A stretch of 64,000 bases of DNA from Ostrinia nubilalis (GCF_963855985.1 NC_087090.1:15498501-15562500), one strand, 5' to 3'. Counted from the first letter of the stretch, positions 31,561-44,143 are shown. Program-made: numbers and translations. Notes: generated by a model not told the origin, from the sequence alone.

Positions 31561-32532
31561 AAAATTCTCGAACCTGCAATATGTTACAGTTCAATATAAT
31601 AATATTATATTGAACACATATTATGTGTTAAAATTATTTTATGTGGCCTTAGCTATAATTTGAACCTTAACATAGCACAATGAAGCTTGTTTTTGACTGT
31701 ACTTAGCGTCCATTCGCAAATTTTCGAAAACAACACAACCTTATGGGAACTGACAGGCGCGTATGAGTTTTCACACATTTTTTCCTGATATGGGAATATT
31801 AACTGATATCATTTCTAAAACTATACATTTCATAAATAAATTCATATTGCGAAGTGTGAACACTATTATTTTTGGAGGTATTTAAAATAATATATCTCAT
31901 AGAAAGCTCTCAGTATAAAATCATTATTCGAAGTAGCGATAAATATTTCTCATAATAATATACATAATTAAAAGATCACAGACATAAATGAATAATCCTT
32001 TATCCTTCTTCTAGGAAGCCTACTCCATCATGGATCTAGCTCATCTACATCCAGATTAATCGAAAATAATAGCTATACCATAAATAAACACAAACTAGTA
32101 ATTACCGCTAACTGCAACATTGTCCATCAGACAATCTTTGGTCCCATTTTTTCACCGACAAAGTAAACTAAATAATTTACCCCGTAATTCATTATAAGTG
32201 TGGTAAATAATAGTCTGCCATTAATCAATGATTTTTTTCCAGGTAAGTTTCCAGTTAGACTTGATAGAAACGGGTCTGGGTTTGACTTGGACGGAGCGGT
32301 GTGCAAGTAAGTTTTTTCTAGACTGGTTTCCTTTTAGGTCTGAGACGATTTTCGTTATTAACCTTATAAATATTAAAATGTCTATTCTTGCTGTTATTTA
32401 CATGATAATTGAATGGACATACGACAGCTCATCAAGCTGTTCGAGCCTATTTATGTACTTTAATTTGCAACAAAAAAGTAGAGTCAAATGTGCTGTAAGG
32501 GTTTTTTCCTACAGCGATCCAGTTTTGTGAGA
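31561..32532. other. AT-rich intergenic stretch
   Basis: No gene or definable repeat is seen. The 100-codon open frame at 32228-32530 has no recognisable motif. Confidence 0.4.
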
Positions 32533-32537
32533 TCAGT

Positions 32538-32710
32538 GGGCTGAGTGTGACATCAAACGACCTCACTAGTGAGTGCGTTAGTAAAATGTGTGAATATTTT
32601 AGTTCTTGAACGTTTCCGCTAGGAGCGCGCTGTACAATCCGTCATACATTTAATGTAATTTTTTACGCGCTCACTAGTTACGACGTTTGATGCAAACTCA
32701 CACTCAGCCC
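32538..32710. mobile_element. MITE with GGGCTGAGTGTGA ends
   Basis: The 173-bp unit has inverted ends GGGCTGAGTGTGACATCAAACG and the complement of CGTTTGATGCAAACTCACACTCAGCCC. It is flanked by TCAGT on both sides (32533-32537, 32711-32715). Confidence 0.7.
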
Positions 32711-32760
32711 TCAGTAATGCAGGATCCCGCAAAACTGGACTGTCGTGTGAACACAATATC

Positions 32761-33014
32761 GCCCGTATTCACAAACATTACTATGAGGTCTCACCGTGCG
32801 CGTAGACGCACAGGGTGACACACGAACCAATCACAGAGCTGTTTTCAACGCGATGCTTGCTTAAGTTAAGTGGAGCAGCAAGGCTATGCGAAGTCGAACG
32901 CACAGCGTTGAATAGAGCTTTGTTATTGGTTTGTGTGTATTAAGTATTGTCTATGAATAGGTTTTTGGGACGCGCACTTTGAAACCTCATAGCAATGTTT
33001 GTGAATACGGCCGT
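32761..33014. mobile_element. CCCGTATTCACAAAC-type element, copy 2 (full palindrome)
   Basis: It runs from GCCCGTATTCACAAACATTAC to GTTTGTGAATACGGCCG. Both halves contain the CGCACAG and CCAATCACAGAGCT / AGAGCTTTGTTATTGG segments in opposite orientation, so the copy is nearly a complete palindrome. Confidence 0.7.
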
Positions 33015-33990
33015 AAGACATAGGTATGCATATAATATAGCATGCAAATGGAGATTATGTCGTAAAGCTGTGCACTGACGTAGACCGATGGCGTATCTAA
33101 CAACCGATCGAGACACGTAATTAATGTAACTACCACAAAACATAGTTGAATTAAATCTTGATTTATATACTACAGGATTCAATCTAGTTTCGCTAGAGTA
33201 TAAAATGATACTAATTTACTTGTCACTTTATCATTGATCGAGCCAGATATACAGCGACAGGTCTTAATTACAATTTTATCAATTAAAACCTAATCAAAGT
33301 GTTGAATTAATTATGTCCACTTTTTAACTGTCCACTTTAATCTTACTAAGATAAAATAAGACTCATTAAAAGGCTTTTAAAGACGATGAAGTACCTAAGT
33401 TGGTTCTGAGAGCTGGACTATCAAATCAAATTAAATCAAATTTCCTTATTTTCAGACCATCCATAATTATGCTTTAGCCAAAATTAAAACGTTGTTTGAA
33501 GTGAACTGATATGAAAATGAAAGTGAAAATAATATGACGCTTAATGAAGTGAATAATTTAATTAAATTAACATTATCAGCTTACATAGATGGATTTAATT
33601 GAATTTCCATACTGTACAATATGGTTCAATAGTACTGCCTAATGTGGAACCACTTAAAACACTTTTATATTTCATTAATTTTCAATTACATGCACTTAAT
33701 AATAGAATAAATGAGAAAATTTCTTAGGACATACCAAAAACATAATTATTACGTGCAGTAAAGTTTGAAAACCTCTTGCGTACGCAAGCGCAGCCTGACG
33801 TCATTCGTGTTTGCCTATCAGATGTTCATTTGTTTTAGCCGTCCGGCTCTAGGGTGTACAGATGACAGCACAAATTTTCGCTGAAAATAGCCCTTATCAC
33901 AAATAAATAAGATTCTATTCTGAACTTGGTAAGTATGCAGTTGTATTTTTACCTAATCAGAATCATGTCTGTATGTTGAAACGCGAAATG
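33015..33990. other. AT-rich intergenic stretch
   Basis: Nothing is recognised apart from an AATTAAATCAAATTT-type simple run near 33420-33450. Confidence 0.4.
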
Positions 33991-34109
33991 GTCTTGACAC
34001 TCTTACTTTAAATTTAAGAAACATCAAAAAATCTGTCTAACTCCGTACAAAAAGCACTGGTTATTGTAGTTACGTTTAAAGTTACGAGTAGGTGGTTGCA
34101 ACTCAGCCT
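33991..34109. mobile_element. GTTGCACC-type miniature element, copy 6 (degraded)
   Basis: The right end AGGTGGTTGCAACTCAGCC and the interior AAAAATCTGTCTAACTCCGT match the family. The left end is eroded. Confidence 0.6.
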
Positions 34110-35996
34110 AAAAATAAGATTGTAAATGCGGTAAAAACCATTATTAGGTATATAATTTTAAATACGTTTGTCACGCTTTATCAAAGCTACAGGGTGAATG
34201 AGCTGTTATCGCGAATGTCCGCGAAAAAATGTATTTTTTTACAAATTATTCTAGATAATGTGAGTTATCACTTTCGAAGAAATGCATAAAAATGCACATT
34301 TTATAAAAAAAATAAGAGATCAATGATATAAATATTTTGATTGCTTCAGTAAGCGAATGTTAAAATTAAATGCCAACAATTTTCTATAAATAATACAATA
34401 AACTCCATTATACATTCATCCACAAACGAGATACTTCATTTAATGGAAAAATGTAAACACGTTCCTTTACAAATAAGGAAAAATGCACTTGTTACATTCA
34501 ACTTCAAGATGAGATAAGTCTTTTTTATAACCCGAAGATTTATAGAAGTCCGTGTATAAGGTAATTGGTACATTGAAGATGAATTGATTGATTCTGTACG
34601 TTTCACGTCTGTATGAAGTCTTCGGGTGACAAACACCGCTGGTGGAGTCTACGCTTATTACAAAATAAGGGCGGGTCTTCAGCGCTAGCGGATAGGTAAT
34701 GTTTAATGTGTTATCAAAGCGAAATGACTATAACTTTGTAACGAGACAAGATTTTCTTGTTTATTTTAAACAACTTTTCTTTTTGATAATATGCAAGATT
34801 TGGACTTAAAAGCAAAATAGTCCAAAAGTTCATGTATTTTGAAACGTTTCCTTTTCTGTCTTTTTTTTAGCTATTTCCTGATGTGTTTAGACCTATTCTT
34901 TGACTCTTATAGCCCTTGCTAATGTAACCCTTAACTTTTGACTAGGATTTTCACTTATGACAACTTCTAACAACAAACTGTATAGCGTGCCTGTCATGCA
35001 TTTATAAAAATTTAGCTCGCTCCCCAACGCGTTCCCTCTGCTCATAAACTGTTCTCTCCTCCATTTGCTAGTACTGAATCAGCTTATAGCGGTTCTCTCT
35101 TCCACCCGCTAGCACTGACTCCACGCCCTCTTACCAGTCTACAGTTGATTTACAACCGACATTAACTGTCGAACGGCGGGACTCAATACGGGGACATTCG
35201 GTTGAAGCGCCGGGATTAACGGCTCCATCAAACTCAGCCTGGCTGAGGAGCTGTCCTTTGTTTTAGAAGGTTAAGTTAAGCTTCAGGGACTAGTGGTTTG
35301 AGTGAGACTGTTCTAAGGTCGATGTCAAGGTGGGGCTTACGTAGTGTAGAATCGCTTTGTGTATTTGCACCCAATCTCTTTAGGAAATCTGCTTAAAAGG
35401 TAGAGCTGTATCAGACGGTTATCAGGAAGACAAGACAATTGACAATCCTATGAGTTTAACCTCAGTTTTTACTCATGTCATACGATAGAAGAAAGAAGAA
35501 GTATTTTAACTCTTTAGCCGTTATATTTTGTATATTAAATTGAGTCTTTAAAAGACATACAAAAACAGTGTCTAGCCATCATTAGTCGATACTGTCGGCA
35601 ACCTACCAGTAGATATATCGTAAATGACATCCTATAAAAAGCTTTTAAAGGGCAAACGATTTGTTTTTGTGGATTCAGTTCTTATTAAAGTATTTGTTCT
35701 GCATGATTTATATGATTTTGATTCTTACGGCAGCAAAATTACAGCACTTGGTTCGCGCTACGTGCCTTATTAATGCCACATGCAATTCATAATATTTAAA
35801 TAGGATTTGTTTTCCAATGAGTCAGTAATCCGAATCAAATTAGTAATTACCGTGCCCAATTTTACGCATTCCAATTTGATCCTAGCTAGTGTAACAAATC
35901 GTCAATAAACTATACGTATTCGACGTATGCTATAATTTTTTCCACATTGTTGCAACACCTAACCTGTGCCCGAGTCTACATTTGCTTTGAAACTAT
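34110..35996. other. AT-rich intergenic stretch with a short duplicated segment
   Basis: No gene. At about 35049-35130 two imperfect adjacent units share GGTTCTCTC(T/C)TCCA and GCTAG(T/C)ACTGA. The rest shows nothing definable. Confidence 0.4.
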
Positions 35997-36196
35997 CTTT
36001 AAACCTATCTATAAAAGCGAAAGATCACTGATTGACTAACTCACTCATCACGAAATTTCAGAAACTACAAGTGCTAGGAGTCTCAAAATTTGCATGGATG
36101 TTCCTTGTAGAACGTAAGAGCTCACTAAGACGGGATTTCGCAAAATTCAACCTCTAAGCGGGTAAAACAGGATCCACGCGTACGAAGTCGCGGGGC
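35997..36196 (+). mobile_element. Degraded Helitron-like element
   Basis: It begins TCTATAAAAGCG after CTA and ends near CGTACGAAGTCGCGGGGC, the GC-rich end style of the other Helitrons, but the terminal CTAG is lost. The interior GAGTCTCAAAATTTGCATGG differs from the other families. Confidence 0.4.
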
Positions 36197-36474
36197 GCTA
36201 TTGCGCACTTTCATAATTATACATCTCCATACTGATCAGCAGCCCGACCCAACTATCTAAAAATCGGTGGTCTGCGCCTGGGCTTAAACGGATTTTGATA
36301 AAGCTACGTAACGAGACGAGTGTAACATTTAAAGCATGTGTTTTCTACAACCTAACCACATTGCACGGTTATAGTTTGTTATTTTCTACAAAAACTTGTA
36401 CACAGTCGTTTATAGTCTAGCTAGACTTGTTGATGAAAGTCCAGTTTTACTTTCAAAGAAACTCTATATTATGC

Positions 36475-36605
36475 GACTGGTGGCGGCTCCCGGCTCCGTC
36501 TGCAATCCCGTTTGATTCCCGTGGGAATCAAAAACTTGTTGGGACCGCATCCCTCAGCCTACCTCTATGCTCTATGATATTCCAAACTTGATGTCTATGG
36601 TCTGG
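36475..36605 (+). mobile_element. Probable tRNA-derived SINE, degraded
   Basis: The box B-like GTTTGATTCCCG, the preceding GCTCCCGGCTCCG and the downstream TCTATGCTCTATGATATTCC suggest a SINE. Box A is not clear. Confidence 0.3.
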
Positions 36606-36723
36606 GGTGTTTGTAAATAAATTATGTGCTAATAGAGTCTAGTCACAGTACGTAAGGTGTACTTATTATACTTTACAACGGTAAATAATAACAAAATAAA
36701 AATAGTATGACAAACATTGCTTA

Positions 36724-36868
36724 CGGCCGTATTCACAAACAATGCTTATTGCTTGCAACAAAACGAACGCACAGCGTTGAATAGAGCTTTATGATTGGTT
36801 CGTGTGTCACCCTGTGCGTCCACGCGCACTGTGAGACCTCATAGTAATGTTTGTGAATGCGGGCGTTA
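36724..36868. mobile_element. CCCGTATTCACAAAC-type element, copy 3
   Basis: The ends are CGGCCGTATTCACAAAC and GTTTGTGAATGCGGGCG. The interior GAACGCACAGCGTTGAATAG then CACCCTGTGCGTCCACGCGC matches copies 1 and 2. Confidence 0.7.
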
Positions 36869-39377
36869 GTTCAGCATATAAAGTACCTACGGGTAACTGC
36901 TGTTGCCAATCCAAACTATATATGAGTAAATCTGAATAATTTCTTCAAAAGATTTCTCACCTTCAACCTTGGGCATAAAGTTTACAATGCATTAAGAAAT
37001 CTGTTGTCCTATCGTAATACTTCTGAAACTAGGATCAAACACAAAGATTATTTTACGATTTGTATGTCCTATCTCAGACTCGAACCTAGGATCTCAGCAT
37101 CAAAAATTCCAATTGCCAATATAACCCTGCAAATGCGTTACTTATTTAGTCATTGTGCAGTGAGCTAATTTATATTCATTAATCATTTAATTTAAAGCCA
37201 ATTCATGCCAAAAATAACGCCTATAAAAATCCCATTAAAAAGCATATTAAGATTAAACGAGCAAACGTATTCTAATTTAATCACCCACCATTATCCACAG
37301 CAGGAACTTGAAATAATTGCACAATAACTAAATAAGTAAGTAGGTATTTCTGCAGTACACTTTTTCCATACAAGTTTTTTGTTAACTCTCAGCAAACCAG
37401 ATGTATTTGTTTGGTCATTACATACCTATATAGTCGTCCTTTATTTAATTAAAGGTCAACGACCCGTTGTTATATGTAATATGCTAATACAAAGTGTAAA
37501 TAATTATGCAGACCTTTGACATTAATTGGTATTGATGGAGATCGTTAATCATAGATTAGTTAATATTTATTTTGACTAGTTAGCTATCTGGAAGTTCAAC
37601 TTCACAGATAGTCGTAAAAATCAGTTATTTTTTGCTAATAGGCTTTTAAAAAGCGCTTTTACACGTCTCAGGAGGATGCAATAACTTTAAAATGTTTAAA
37701 GAAGAACAGTTTCTTAACCCTTAAACAAACGTAAACAAAATAATGTTGCACAGATGGCTCGTACTTATGTGAAAAACACACTACATTTCAGAATTCACAT
37801 AAAATATTGGCAAACGTATAGCAAACAAAGCATCCGGTTTCCAACTGCACAACTGAATTCCGATGTACCGTCAGCATATAAACGGGTATTTATACGGGCT
37901 ACATGTTTGGATGAAAATGAAAAAATCCACACGTGCGTGAAAGGGTTAAATATTTTTTGCATTTGAAAATGTGAAGAGGTTTTACCAATACGTTTTGTTT
38001 TTTGTTGAATATGCGATTTGTTTGTAAAAGTTTAGTTTTGCCCGCAGTGAATCCTATCGCGTTGGATTTGGTTGATTGAATTTATGGGTGTATGTTCAAT
38101 ATCAATCAAAAACAACTAAGTACACCTGACTGTTTATAGATGTTTTATCATAAAGTTCGTGAAAAATATTTTTAAAATAGAGTTTAGTCGACGGCTCGCA
38201 ATATATCTTCTATCATCATAAGCAAGCTTTTACGCAAGTGCAGTATTGAACTTTTGTTAGATCGTTCGCACTTAAATTAAATACGTGCATACTTTATTTT
38301 AGGTAATGTAAAAGAAAAAAAGACAAATAATAAGCAAACAGGGAATTGTTAAAACGCTGTAAACGTTTGACGTATAATTTTTTAATCGAAAACATTTCAT
38401 TTTAGTACACTCGAAATAAAAAAAATTCTTAGTTTCTACATTACAACTCGCATACAAATTAGCGTTTAACTCGTTACCCTCTTTAGTTACTGCAGTTGCG
38501 TAAAGTGTTACAATACGCGTAATCTTTGCAAAAAATACTAATTGCTATTTTACGGTCGGCTTAAATTAACCACATCATGCTGAATTACTTCCGAGGTTGC
38601 AATTAAAATTCACTTTAGCAAACCATTGGTTTGTCGCATGATATTAATCTTGCTAATATTATAAATATGCGAAGTTTTTAAGGAAGGATGGATGGATTCT
38701 TGTTACTCTTTAATAAAAAAAACCTAGTAGCTACTGATGTTGATGAAACTGTACTTCATTTATGGTAATACATGAAAATAACTAATAAGCTATAATAAAT
38801 TACAGCTAAAGATAGACATTAAAAATCCACGTTATAACAGTAGGCAAATACTAAAAATGGTGGAGTATTTTCAACTCATAAAATTAATTCAATGTTGACA
38901 TTGTAAAATCCAATACGTACCCAAGATAAAAGAGTAAAGACCCAGAACTACCTGCGTCAACAGTTTGTGCTATTTTTTGTTTTCCTTATTGAAAATTAAT
39001 TAAACAAACCATTTTTTACATGGCAAGTCTAATTTTATCACCTACGCCATAAAATTAAGGTCAAATTAAAAGTTGTATTTTTTTTGTATCCCATAAGTTA
39101 ATTAATTTTTGTTCTTTTTAAACTTATCTTCTTCTTTGCTAACCTTACTTTAAAATATTTAAGGAACACATTCGGCAAGGGAAGGGTTAAGTACCTACAG
39201 ACAACGGCTTACCAAACTAAAACCTGTAGGATCTTATGTAGTTGTATTAAGTACTATTTTGCTCCAAAAATGTACAGTCCGATGTGCTTTTGTTTACAAA
39301 TTTAGTCTTTTACGTGCGTCTGCGCAAAGGTCTTTCTTTCTTTATTTCTCTTTAGCGTTATTTAAAAAAAAGTCAAA
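36869..39377. other. AT-rich intergenic stretch
   Basis: No gene. A Helitron-like start CTAATATTATAAATATGCGAAG near 38653 has no matching end. A minus-strand tRNA-like motif near 37078-37095 (complement GGTTCGAGTCTG) hints at an old SINE. Confidence 0.4.
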
Positions 39378-39382
39378 GGTCA

Positions 39383-39663
39383 TATTGGAAATAGGATGCG
39401 GGCGAAAAGAAAAATGCAGGTTTAAATATGAAAAATACGTTAGAACGTATATTATTATATGTGGGTAGTATACGAGGAAGGTATAATGTCTGCCTCCTAA
39501 CACACAGTGCGTAGCGAAGTATCGAAAAGAAAAGAGAGCGTAAAATGGGCGTCCATGGCTTTTATACTGAACACATTTGGTGTTGCCATGTTAATAACAT
39601 TGCCAGTAAAAGAAACATAAAATAATTAATTTTTGCAATAATAATTTAAAGTAAATGCTAACA
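39383..39663 (-). repeat. 3' LTR of copia element
   Basis: This 281-bp copy is identical to 44159-44439 by eye. It is preceded, in element orientation, by the purine tract at 39664-39672. Confidence 0.9.
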
Positions 39664-39672
39664 CGCCCCCTC
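39664..39672 (-). promoter_or_regulatory. Polypurine tract of copia element
   Basis: The minus strand reads GAGGGGGCG immediately before the 3' LTR start TGTTAGC. This is the plus-strand primer position. Confidence 0.75.
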
Positions 39673-39851
39673 AAAAATTAATTACAAACTATTTACAATC
39701 ATAGTTTTCTGACTAACCAGAACATTAAAACCTTCCAAGTATTTTCTGGGAAAAATTACAATAAACAATGGCCCAACATTTGTTGCAAGGATTAGGAAAA
39801 CCCAGTAAAACCTAATCAGACCATTAAATAATAAAAATAAAATAAACATTG

Positions 39852-39999
39852 CATCACTCATTAAATCATTGTAAAATATTGCAAACAAACTCATCTCATC
39901 TCTGAACTTAAATAAAAAAAAATTCATCACTCATTAAATCATATTATGTACATTAAATAATAAAATATTATAAACATAAACCCATCTCATCTCTGAACT
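39852..39999 (-). repeat. Short tandem duplication at the polyprotein 3' end
   Basis: The plus-strand phrases CATCTCATCTCTGAACT (39892 and 39983) and CATCACTCATTAAATCAT (39852 and 39925) are repeated, 91 and 73 bp apart. The downstream copy re-encodes an FRDEMSL segment like the FRDEMGL just before the real stop, so the last codons and the following UTR were duplicated. Confidence 0.6.
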
Positions 40000-42900
40000 G
40001 TCTAAATACAACTGCTGGTAGCGGCTTAGTTAAAACATCCGCTATCTGTTTACCTGTGGAGAGATACAACAATTTAATTATATTGTTTTGTACTTGTTCT
40101 CTAGAAAAATGGTACTTAATATCGATGTGTTTAGACCTTTTATGGCTTGTAGGATTGTTTGCTATACTGATACAACCATTGTTATCCTCAAAAATGGGTA
40201 TTGGATCGACAATATCAATTTTGAAACTAATTATTAGAGATTTTAACCATAATGCCTCTTTTACAGCCTCAAACAATGCCATATACTCGGCCTCAGTCGA
40301 AGAAGCCGCCACAGTATTTTGTCTCCTTGTATTCCAGGTTACTGTACAGCTTTCAAACAATTTAAATAAGAAACCTGAGGTACTTCTCCTATCATTTATA
40401 TCATTACCACCCCAGTCTGAATCTACATACCCACACAAAATATGCTCAAAATTATTACACCTTTTATACGTTAGTTTTAATTCTGAAGTGCCTTTCAAAT
40501 ATCTAAGCACTCTTTTGAGACTTTGCCACAACTCCTTATTATTTTTATTTGTGTATCTGCTCAATATATTAACACTGACGCTCAGATCAGGGCGTGTACA
40601 CAACATAACGTACATTAAACAACCAATCAAGTTACGACAAGGTGCATTATATTCACTATCTATGTTAAGAGCTTCATAGTTAGGTTTATTCTCCATAGGT
40701 GTACCAATTTCATTACAGTCAGCCATGCCAAATTTCTCTAAAATGGCTTTTATATACGAACTTTGATCTAAAGTTACAGTATCATTACTTCGAGTAATTT
40801 TAATGCCAAGAAATAGTTTAATCTCATTAAAATCAACCATTTTAAATTTACTCATTAAATAACTCTTCAAACTATTGAGTAATGACTCATCTGCACAAAC
40901 TAAGACCAAATCATCGACATACAGTAACACATAAATATTCTTATGTACATCACCGTTATTTAAAATATAAATACACCTGTCTACCGATGAGTTTACAAAA
41001 CCTTTCTCCTTAAGACATTGGTCAAATAACTCAAACCAACATCTGGCAGCTTGTTTTAACCCGTACAGAGCTTTATTTAATTTACAAACATAACCTTCTT
41101 TACTAATAACACCATCTGGCACTTTCATATAAATTTCCTCTTTCAAAATGCCATTTAAAAATGCTGTTTTTACGTCCATATGATGTACCAATAAATTATA
41201 TTGATTTGCAAAACTAATCATGAATCTGAAACTTGCTATACGAGCAACTGGGGCAAAAGTTTCATTGTAATCGCTCAAATATTCCTGACTAAAGCCCCTG
41301 GCGACAAGACGTGCCTTATATTTTAATGGATTACCAAACTCATCCCTTTTAATGCTAAAAACCCATTTACTGTCGACTATGTTTTTACTATCAGGTTTAG
41401 GCACTAACGTCCAAGTATTATTGGCCAAAAGTGAATCTAATTCGTTTTTTATTGCACCTTCCCATTGAATCCTATCATCCCTATTTTTAATTTCATGAAA
41501 TGAAGTAGGTACCTCGCAACTAACTGACTGAGCACACAACAAAACTTCGTCAATTTCATTATAAGATACTGGTGTACGACCTTTTAACCTAGCACTCCTT
41601 CTCAATCCACAAGAATCATCGTTATCCAAATCAGAACTACAAGTTTTATTTGAACTTGCTTGATTGTCAACGTTTGGTTCCAGCACATTATTTGAATCGT
41701 TTAACTTACGAATCTTACAATCAGAAACAGACTCATCAGGTTTTAAACTACCTGATTTTAAACTACCCGATTTTACACTATCAGATTTCGAACTTTCACC
41801 ACCCTGAGGATTTATTGACCCTGACTTCGATGTCAGTTCAGTATTTTGGAAATGTTCCATTTCATTTCCTTCGAATCTCAACTTAGGCCTAGATTGCAGA
41901 AAATTTATTTCATCAACTATGACATCCCTCACTGTTTCATATTTTTCATGTTCTGTGTTCCATACCCTATAACCATTCGGTACATATCCTACCAGAACAC
42001 CCTTCCATGATTTTTCATCAAACTTAGTTTTTCTGATTTTATTATGCACATACACGGTAGCACCAAAAACTTTTAAATGTTTAATTGCAGGCTTTTTATC
42101 ATGCCACATTTCAAAGGGAGTTTTATTTTGTTGCAATGCGCGGGTAGGCGTTATATTAATCAAATATACTGCGGTTAATACCGCATCTCCCCAAAAACAT
42201 TTAGGTAATTTTGCACCACTAACCATTGCGCGGGCTTTTTCTACTATTGTACGAACCATACGCTCTGAAACCCCATTTTGTTGCGGTGTTCTCGGCACAG
42301 TAAAGTGGTATGAAATTCCTCGAGACGTACAGTACTCTTTCATTTCACTCGATAAATACTCCCGACCGTTATCACAATATAAGTTAACCAATTTTAAATT
42401 GAACTTTGCCTCACTTTTCGCAACAAAATCTTTAAAAGCGGAAAACACATCCGATTTATAAGCTATCGGGTACGCAACACAGTAATGAGTAAATTGATCG
42501 ACAAACAACACAAAATAATTCTTGTTATCAATTGTAGAAGGAGTGATCGGCCCACATACATCAGTATGCACAATAAATAGGGGTCGTTTAACATGACTTT
42601 TATCCTTGCATGTGTTAAATGGCAATCGACTCTGTTTCCCATTTATGCATGCCTCGCACAGTTTTTCGTCAGGCGTTATTGATTCAATTAAACTACTGTC
42701 ATCAGTCATACAATTATTTCTCAATTCCGAAAACTTTTGTTTACTTATGTGACCTAATCTTTGATGCCACAAGTCGTAATTATTTTGCATGCACAACTGA
42801 GAAACAGATCGATCGACACTAACTTTAAAATCTAGCGAAATTAAGTTATTAATCGCCTTACCTCGCATCAGTATTTTACCGTCCTTACTGATATTCGTTC

Positions 42901-44098
42901 CATGCGGATCGAAGGTGATGGACAGCCCAGCACGCTGCATCTTCGTCACCGACAGCAGGTTGTGCGGCGCCTCGGGACAGAATAGCACGTCCTCCAGGGT
43001 GCCTTGGATGCCGGTGTCGCTCATCACTTGCAATGTTCCACGTTTGGTAGCTGAAATGAATTCACCGTGTTTAGCAATTGAAATTCTAAACGGTGGGTGT
43101 AAGGTTGTATAGGTACTGAAAAGATCTTCCCTGTTAACGATGTGGTCGGATGCTCCGGAATCCAACAGGAATGTTATTTGTTTCACGTTTTCGTCAGCTT
43201 GAGCAGCTTCGTGATTACCGGACATGAATGCAAACCCGGTGGCTTCACTGGACACGGGCGCCCCCTCAGTCATTTCTACCGTTTGAACAGTTCGGGGCCG
43301 GTCCACTGGCTTCCGTTGTTGGTTGTTGTTAGGTTGACTTGTCCGGTCGAACCTTTGTTGGTAGTTTCGGCGCTTGAAGTAATAGCAGTCCCTCTTGACG
43401 TGGCCCTTCCGCCCACAATGGTAGCACTTGGTGAATTTCTTCGTATCCTTAAAACTCTGCTGGTTTGATCTCGTATCAAATCGCCTTACGTTGGACTCAG
43501 CGCGGACGTGAAGTACTTTTGCTGAAGTGTCACTACCCTCATTTTTGATTTTCACTTCATGATCCAACAATCTTGTTTTTACAAATCCCAAAGTCAAATT
43601 ATCTTCTGATAAGGTTTCGATAGCCGTGATGACACCATCGTATGAAGTTGGGAGGGTAAGAAGTAGATGAGATACCTTATCAGTTTCATCGATCTTCGCT
43701 CCAGCGGCCAACAACTCCGTCATTAAGTCGTCGAAAACCGTAAAATGCTTGACTAATGAAGTATCACCATGCAGCTTCAAGCTCAACAACTTCTTCCGTA
43801 TTGCCAACTGCGTTGCTAAGCTTTTTCTCTCGTACAAAGCGTCTAGGTTCTGGAGGATTTCTCTGGCGGTAAGTTCTTCTTTGGCAAAACAGAGAAAGGA
43901 GTCTGCCAAATACTCGACGATCACACTCTTCGCAGTTCGGTTTTGCTTCTCCCACGCATCGAGCCGTATCACGGGTACTTCATCGATGACCTTGATGACG
44001 TCCAATTCGGATAATAGCGCGCGAATTCGGAACTTCCACACACTATATTTTTCGCCGTTGAATGGTTGGATGTTTCTCTTGGTTTTCAAGTTCTCCAT
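39968..44098 (-). CDS. Copia-type Gag-Pol polyprotein
   Basis: The frame encodes 1376 residues, close to the ~1400 of Drosophila copia. I place the start at the ATG at 44098, nine codons inside the longest frame, because MENLKTKRNIQPFNGEKY matches the usual copia Gag start. In order: Gag, with a CCHC knuckle at 225-238 (CYHCGRKGHVKRDC). Aspartic protease with DSGA at 313-316. Integrase with an HHCC zinc site at about 440-490 (WHQRLGH, CEAC), then D near 511 (HTDVCGP), D near 575 (YCDNG) and E near 610 (NGVSERM). Reverse transcriptase with NETFAPVARIASFR and YVDD at 1060-1063. RNase H with YVDSDWGG and STEAEYMAL near 1266-1274. No stop or frameshift is present. It makes particles, copies the RNA and integrates the DNA. 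Copia elements use one frame and vary the Gag:Pol ratio by splicing; I did not identify splice sites. Confidence 0.95.
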   Translation of the reverse strand: MENLKTKRNIQPFNGEKYSVWKFRIRALLSELDVIKVIDEVPVIRLDAWEKQNRTAKSVIVEYLADSFLCFAKEELTAREILQNLDALYERKSLATQLAIRKKLLSLKLHGDTSLVKHFTVFDDLMTELLAAGAKIDETDKVSHLLLTLPTSYDGVITAIETLSEDNLTLGFVKTRLLDHEVKIKNEGSDTSAKVLHVRAESNVRRFDTRSNQQSFKDTKKFTKCYHCGRKGHVKRDCYYFKRRNYQQRFDRTSQPNNNQQRKPVDRPRTVQTVEMTEGAPVSSEATGFAFMSGNHEAAQADENVKQITFLLDSGASDHIVNREDLFSTYTTLHPPFRISIAKHGEFISATKRGTLQVMSDTGIQGTLEDVLFCPEAPHNLLSVTKMQRAGLSITFDPHGTNISKDGKILMRGKAINNLISLDFKVSVDRSVSQLCMQNNYDLWHQRLGHISKQKFSELRNNCMTDDSSLIESITPDEKLCEACINGKQSRLPFNTCKDKSHVKRPLFIVHTDVCGPITPSTIDNKNYFVLFVDQFTHYCVAYPIAYKSDVFSAFKDFVAKSEAKFNLKLVNLYCDNGREYLSSEMKEYCTSRGISYHFTVPRTPQQNGVSERMVRTIVEKARAMVSGAKLPKCFWGDAVLTAVYLINITPTRALQQNKTPFEMWHDKKPAIKHLKVFGATVYVHNKIRKTKFDEKSWKGVLVGYVPNGYRVWNTEHEKYETVRDVIVDEINFLQSRPKLRFEGNEMEHFQNTELTSKSGSINPQGGESSKSDSVKSGSLKSGSLKPDESVSDCKIRKLNDSNNVLEPNVDNQASSNKTCSSDLDNDDSCGLRRSARLKGRTPVSYNEIDEVLLCAQSVSCEVPTSFHEIKNRDDRIQWEGAIKNELDSLLANNTWTLVPKPDSKNIVDSKWVFSIKRDEFGNPLKYKARLVARGFSQEYLSDYNETFAPVARIASFRFMISFANQYNLLVHHMDVKTAFLNGILKEEIYMKVPDGVISKEGYVCKLNKALYGLKQAARCWFELFDQCLKEKGFVNSSVDRCIYILNNGDVHKNIYVLLYVDDLVLVCADESLLNSLKSYLMSKFKMVDFNEIKLFLGIKITRSNDTVTLDQSSYIKAILEKFGMADCNEIGTPMENKPNYEALNIDSEYNAPCRNLIGCLMYVMLCTRPDLSVSVNILSRYTNKNNKELWQSLKRVLRYLKGTSELKLTYKRCNNFEHILCGYVDSDWGGNDINDRRSTSGFLFKLFESCTVTWNTRRQNTVAASSTEAEYMALFEAVKEALWLKSLIISFKIDIVDPIPIFEDNNGCISIANNPTSHKRSKHIDIKYHFSREQVQNNIIKLLYLSTGKQIADVLTKPLPAVVFRQFRDEMGLCL

Positions 44099-44143
44099 GA
44101 CGATTAGTTTTAAGAACAACAGCACAATACCTTAGTCAGTATG

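Noticed and set aside
40056..40679. 207-codon plus-strand frame inside the copia element
   Set aside because: It is antisense to the reverse transcriptase and RNase H coding region; that frame accounts for the sequence.
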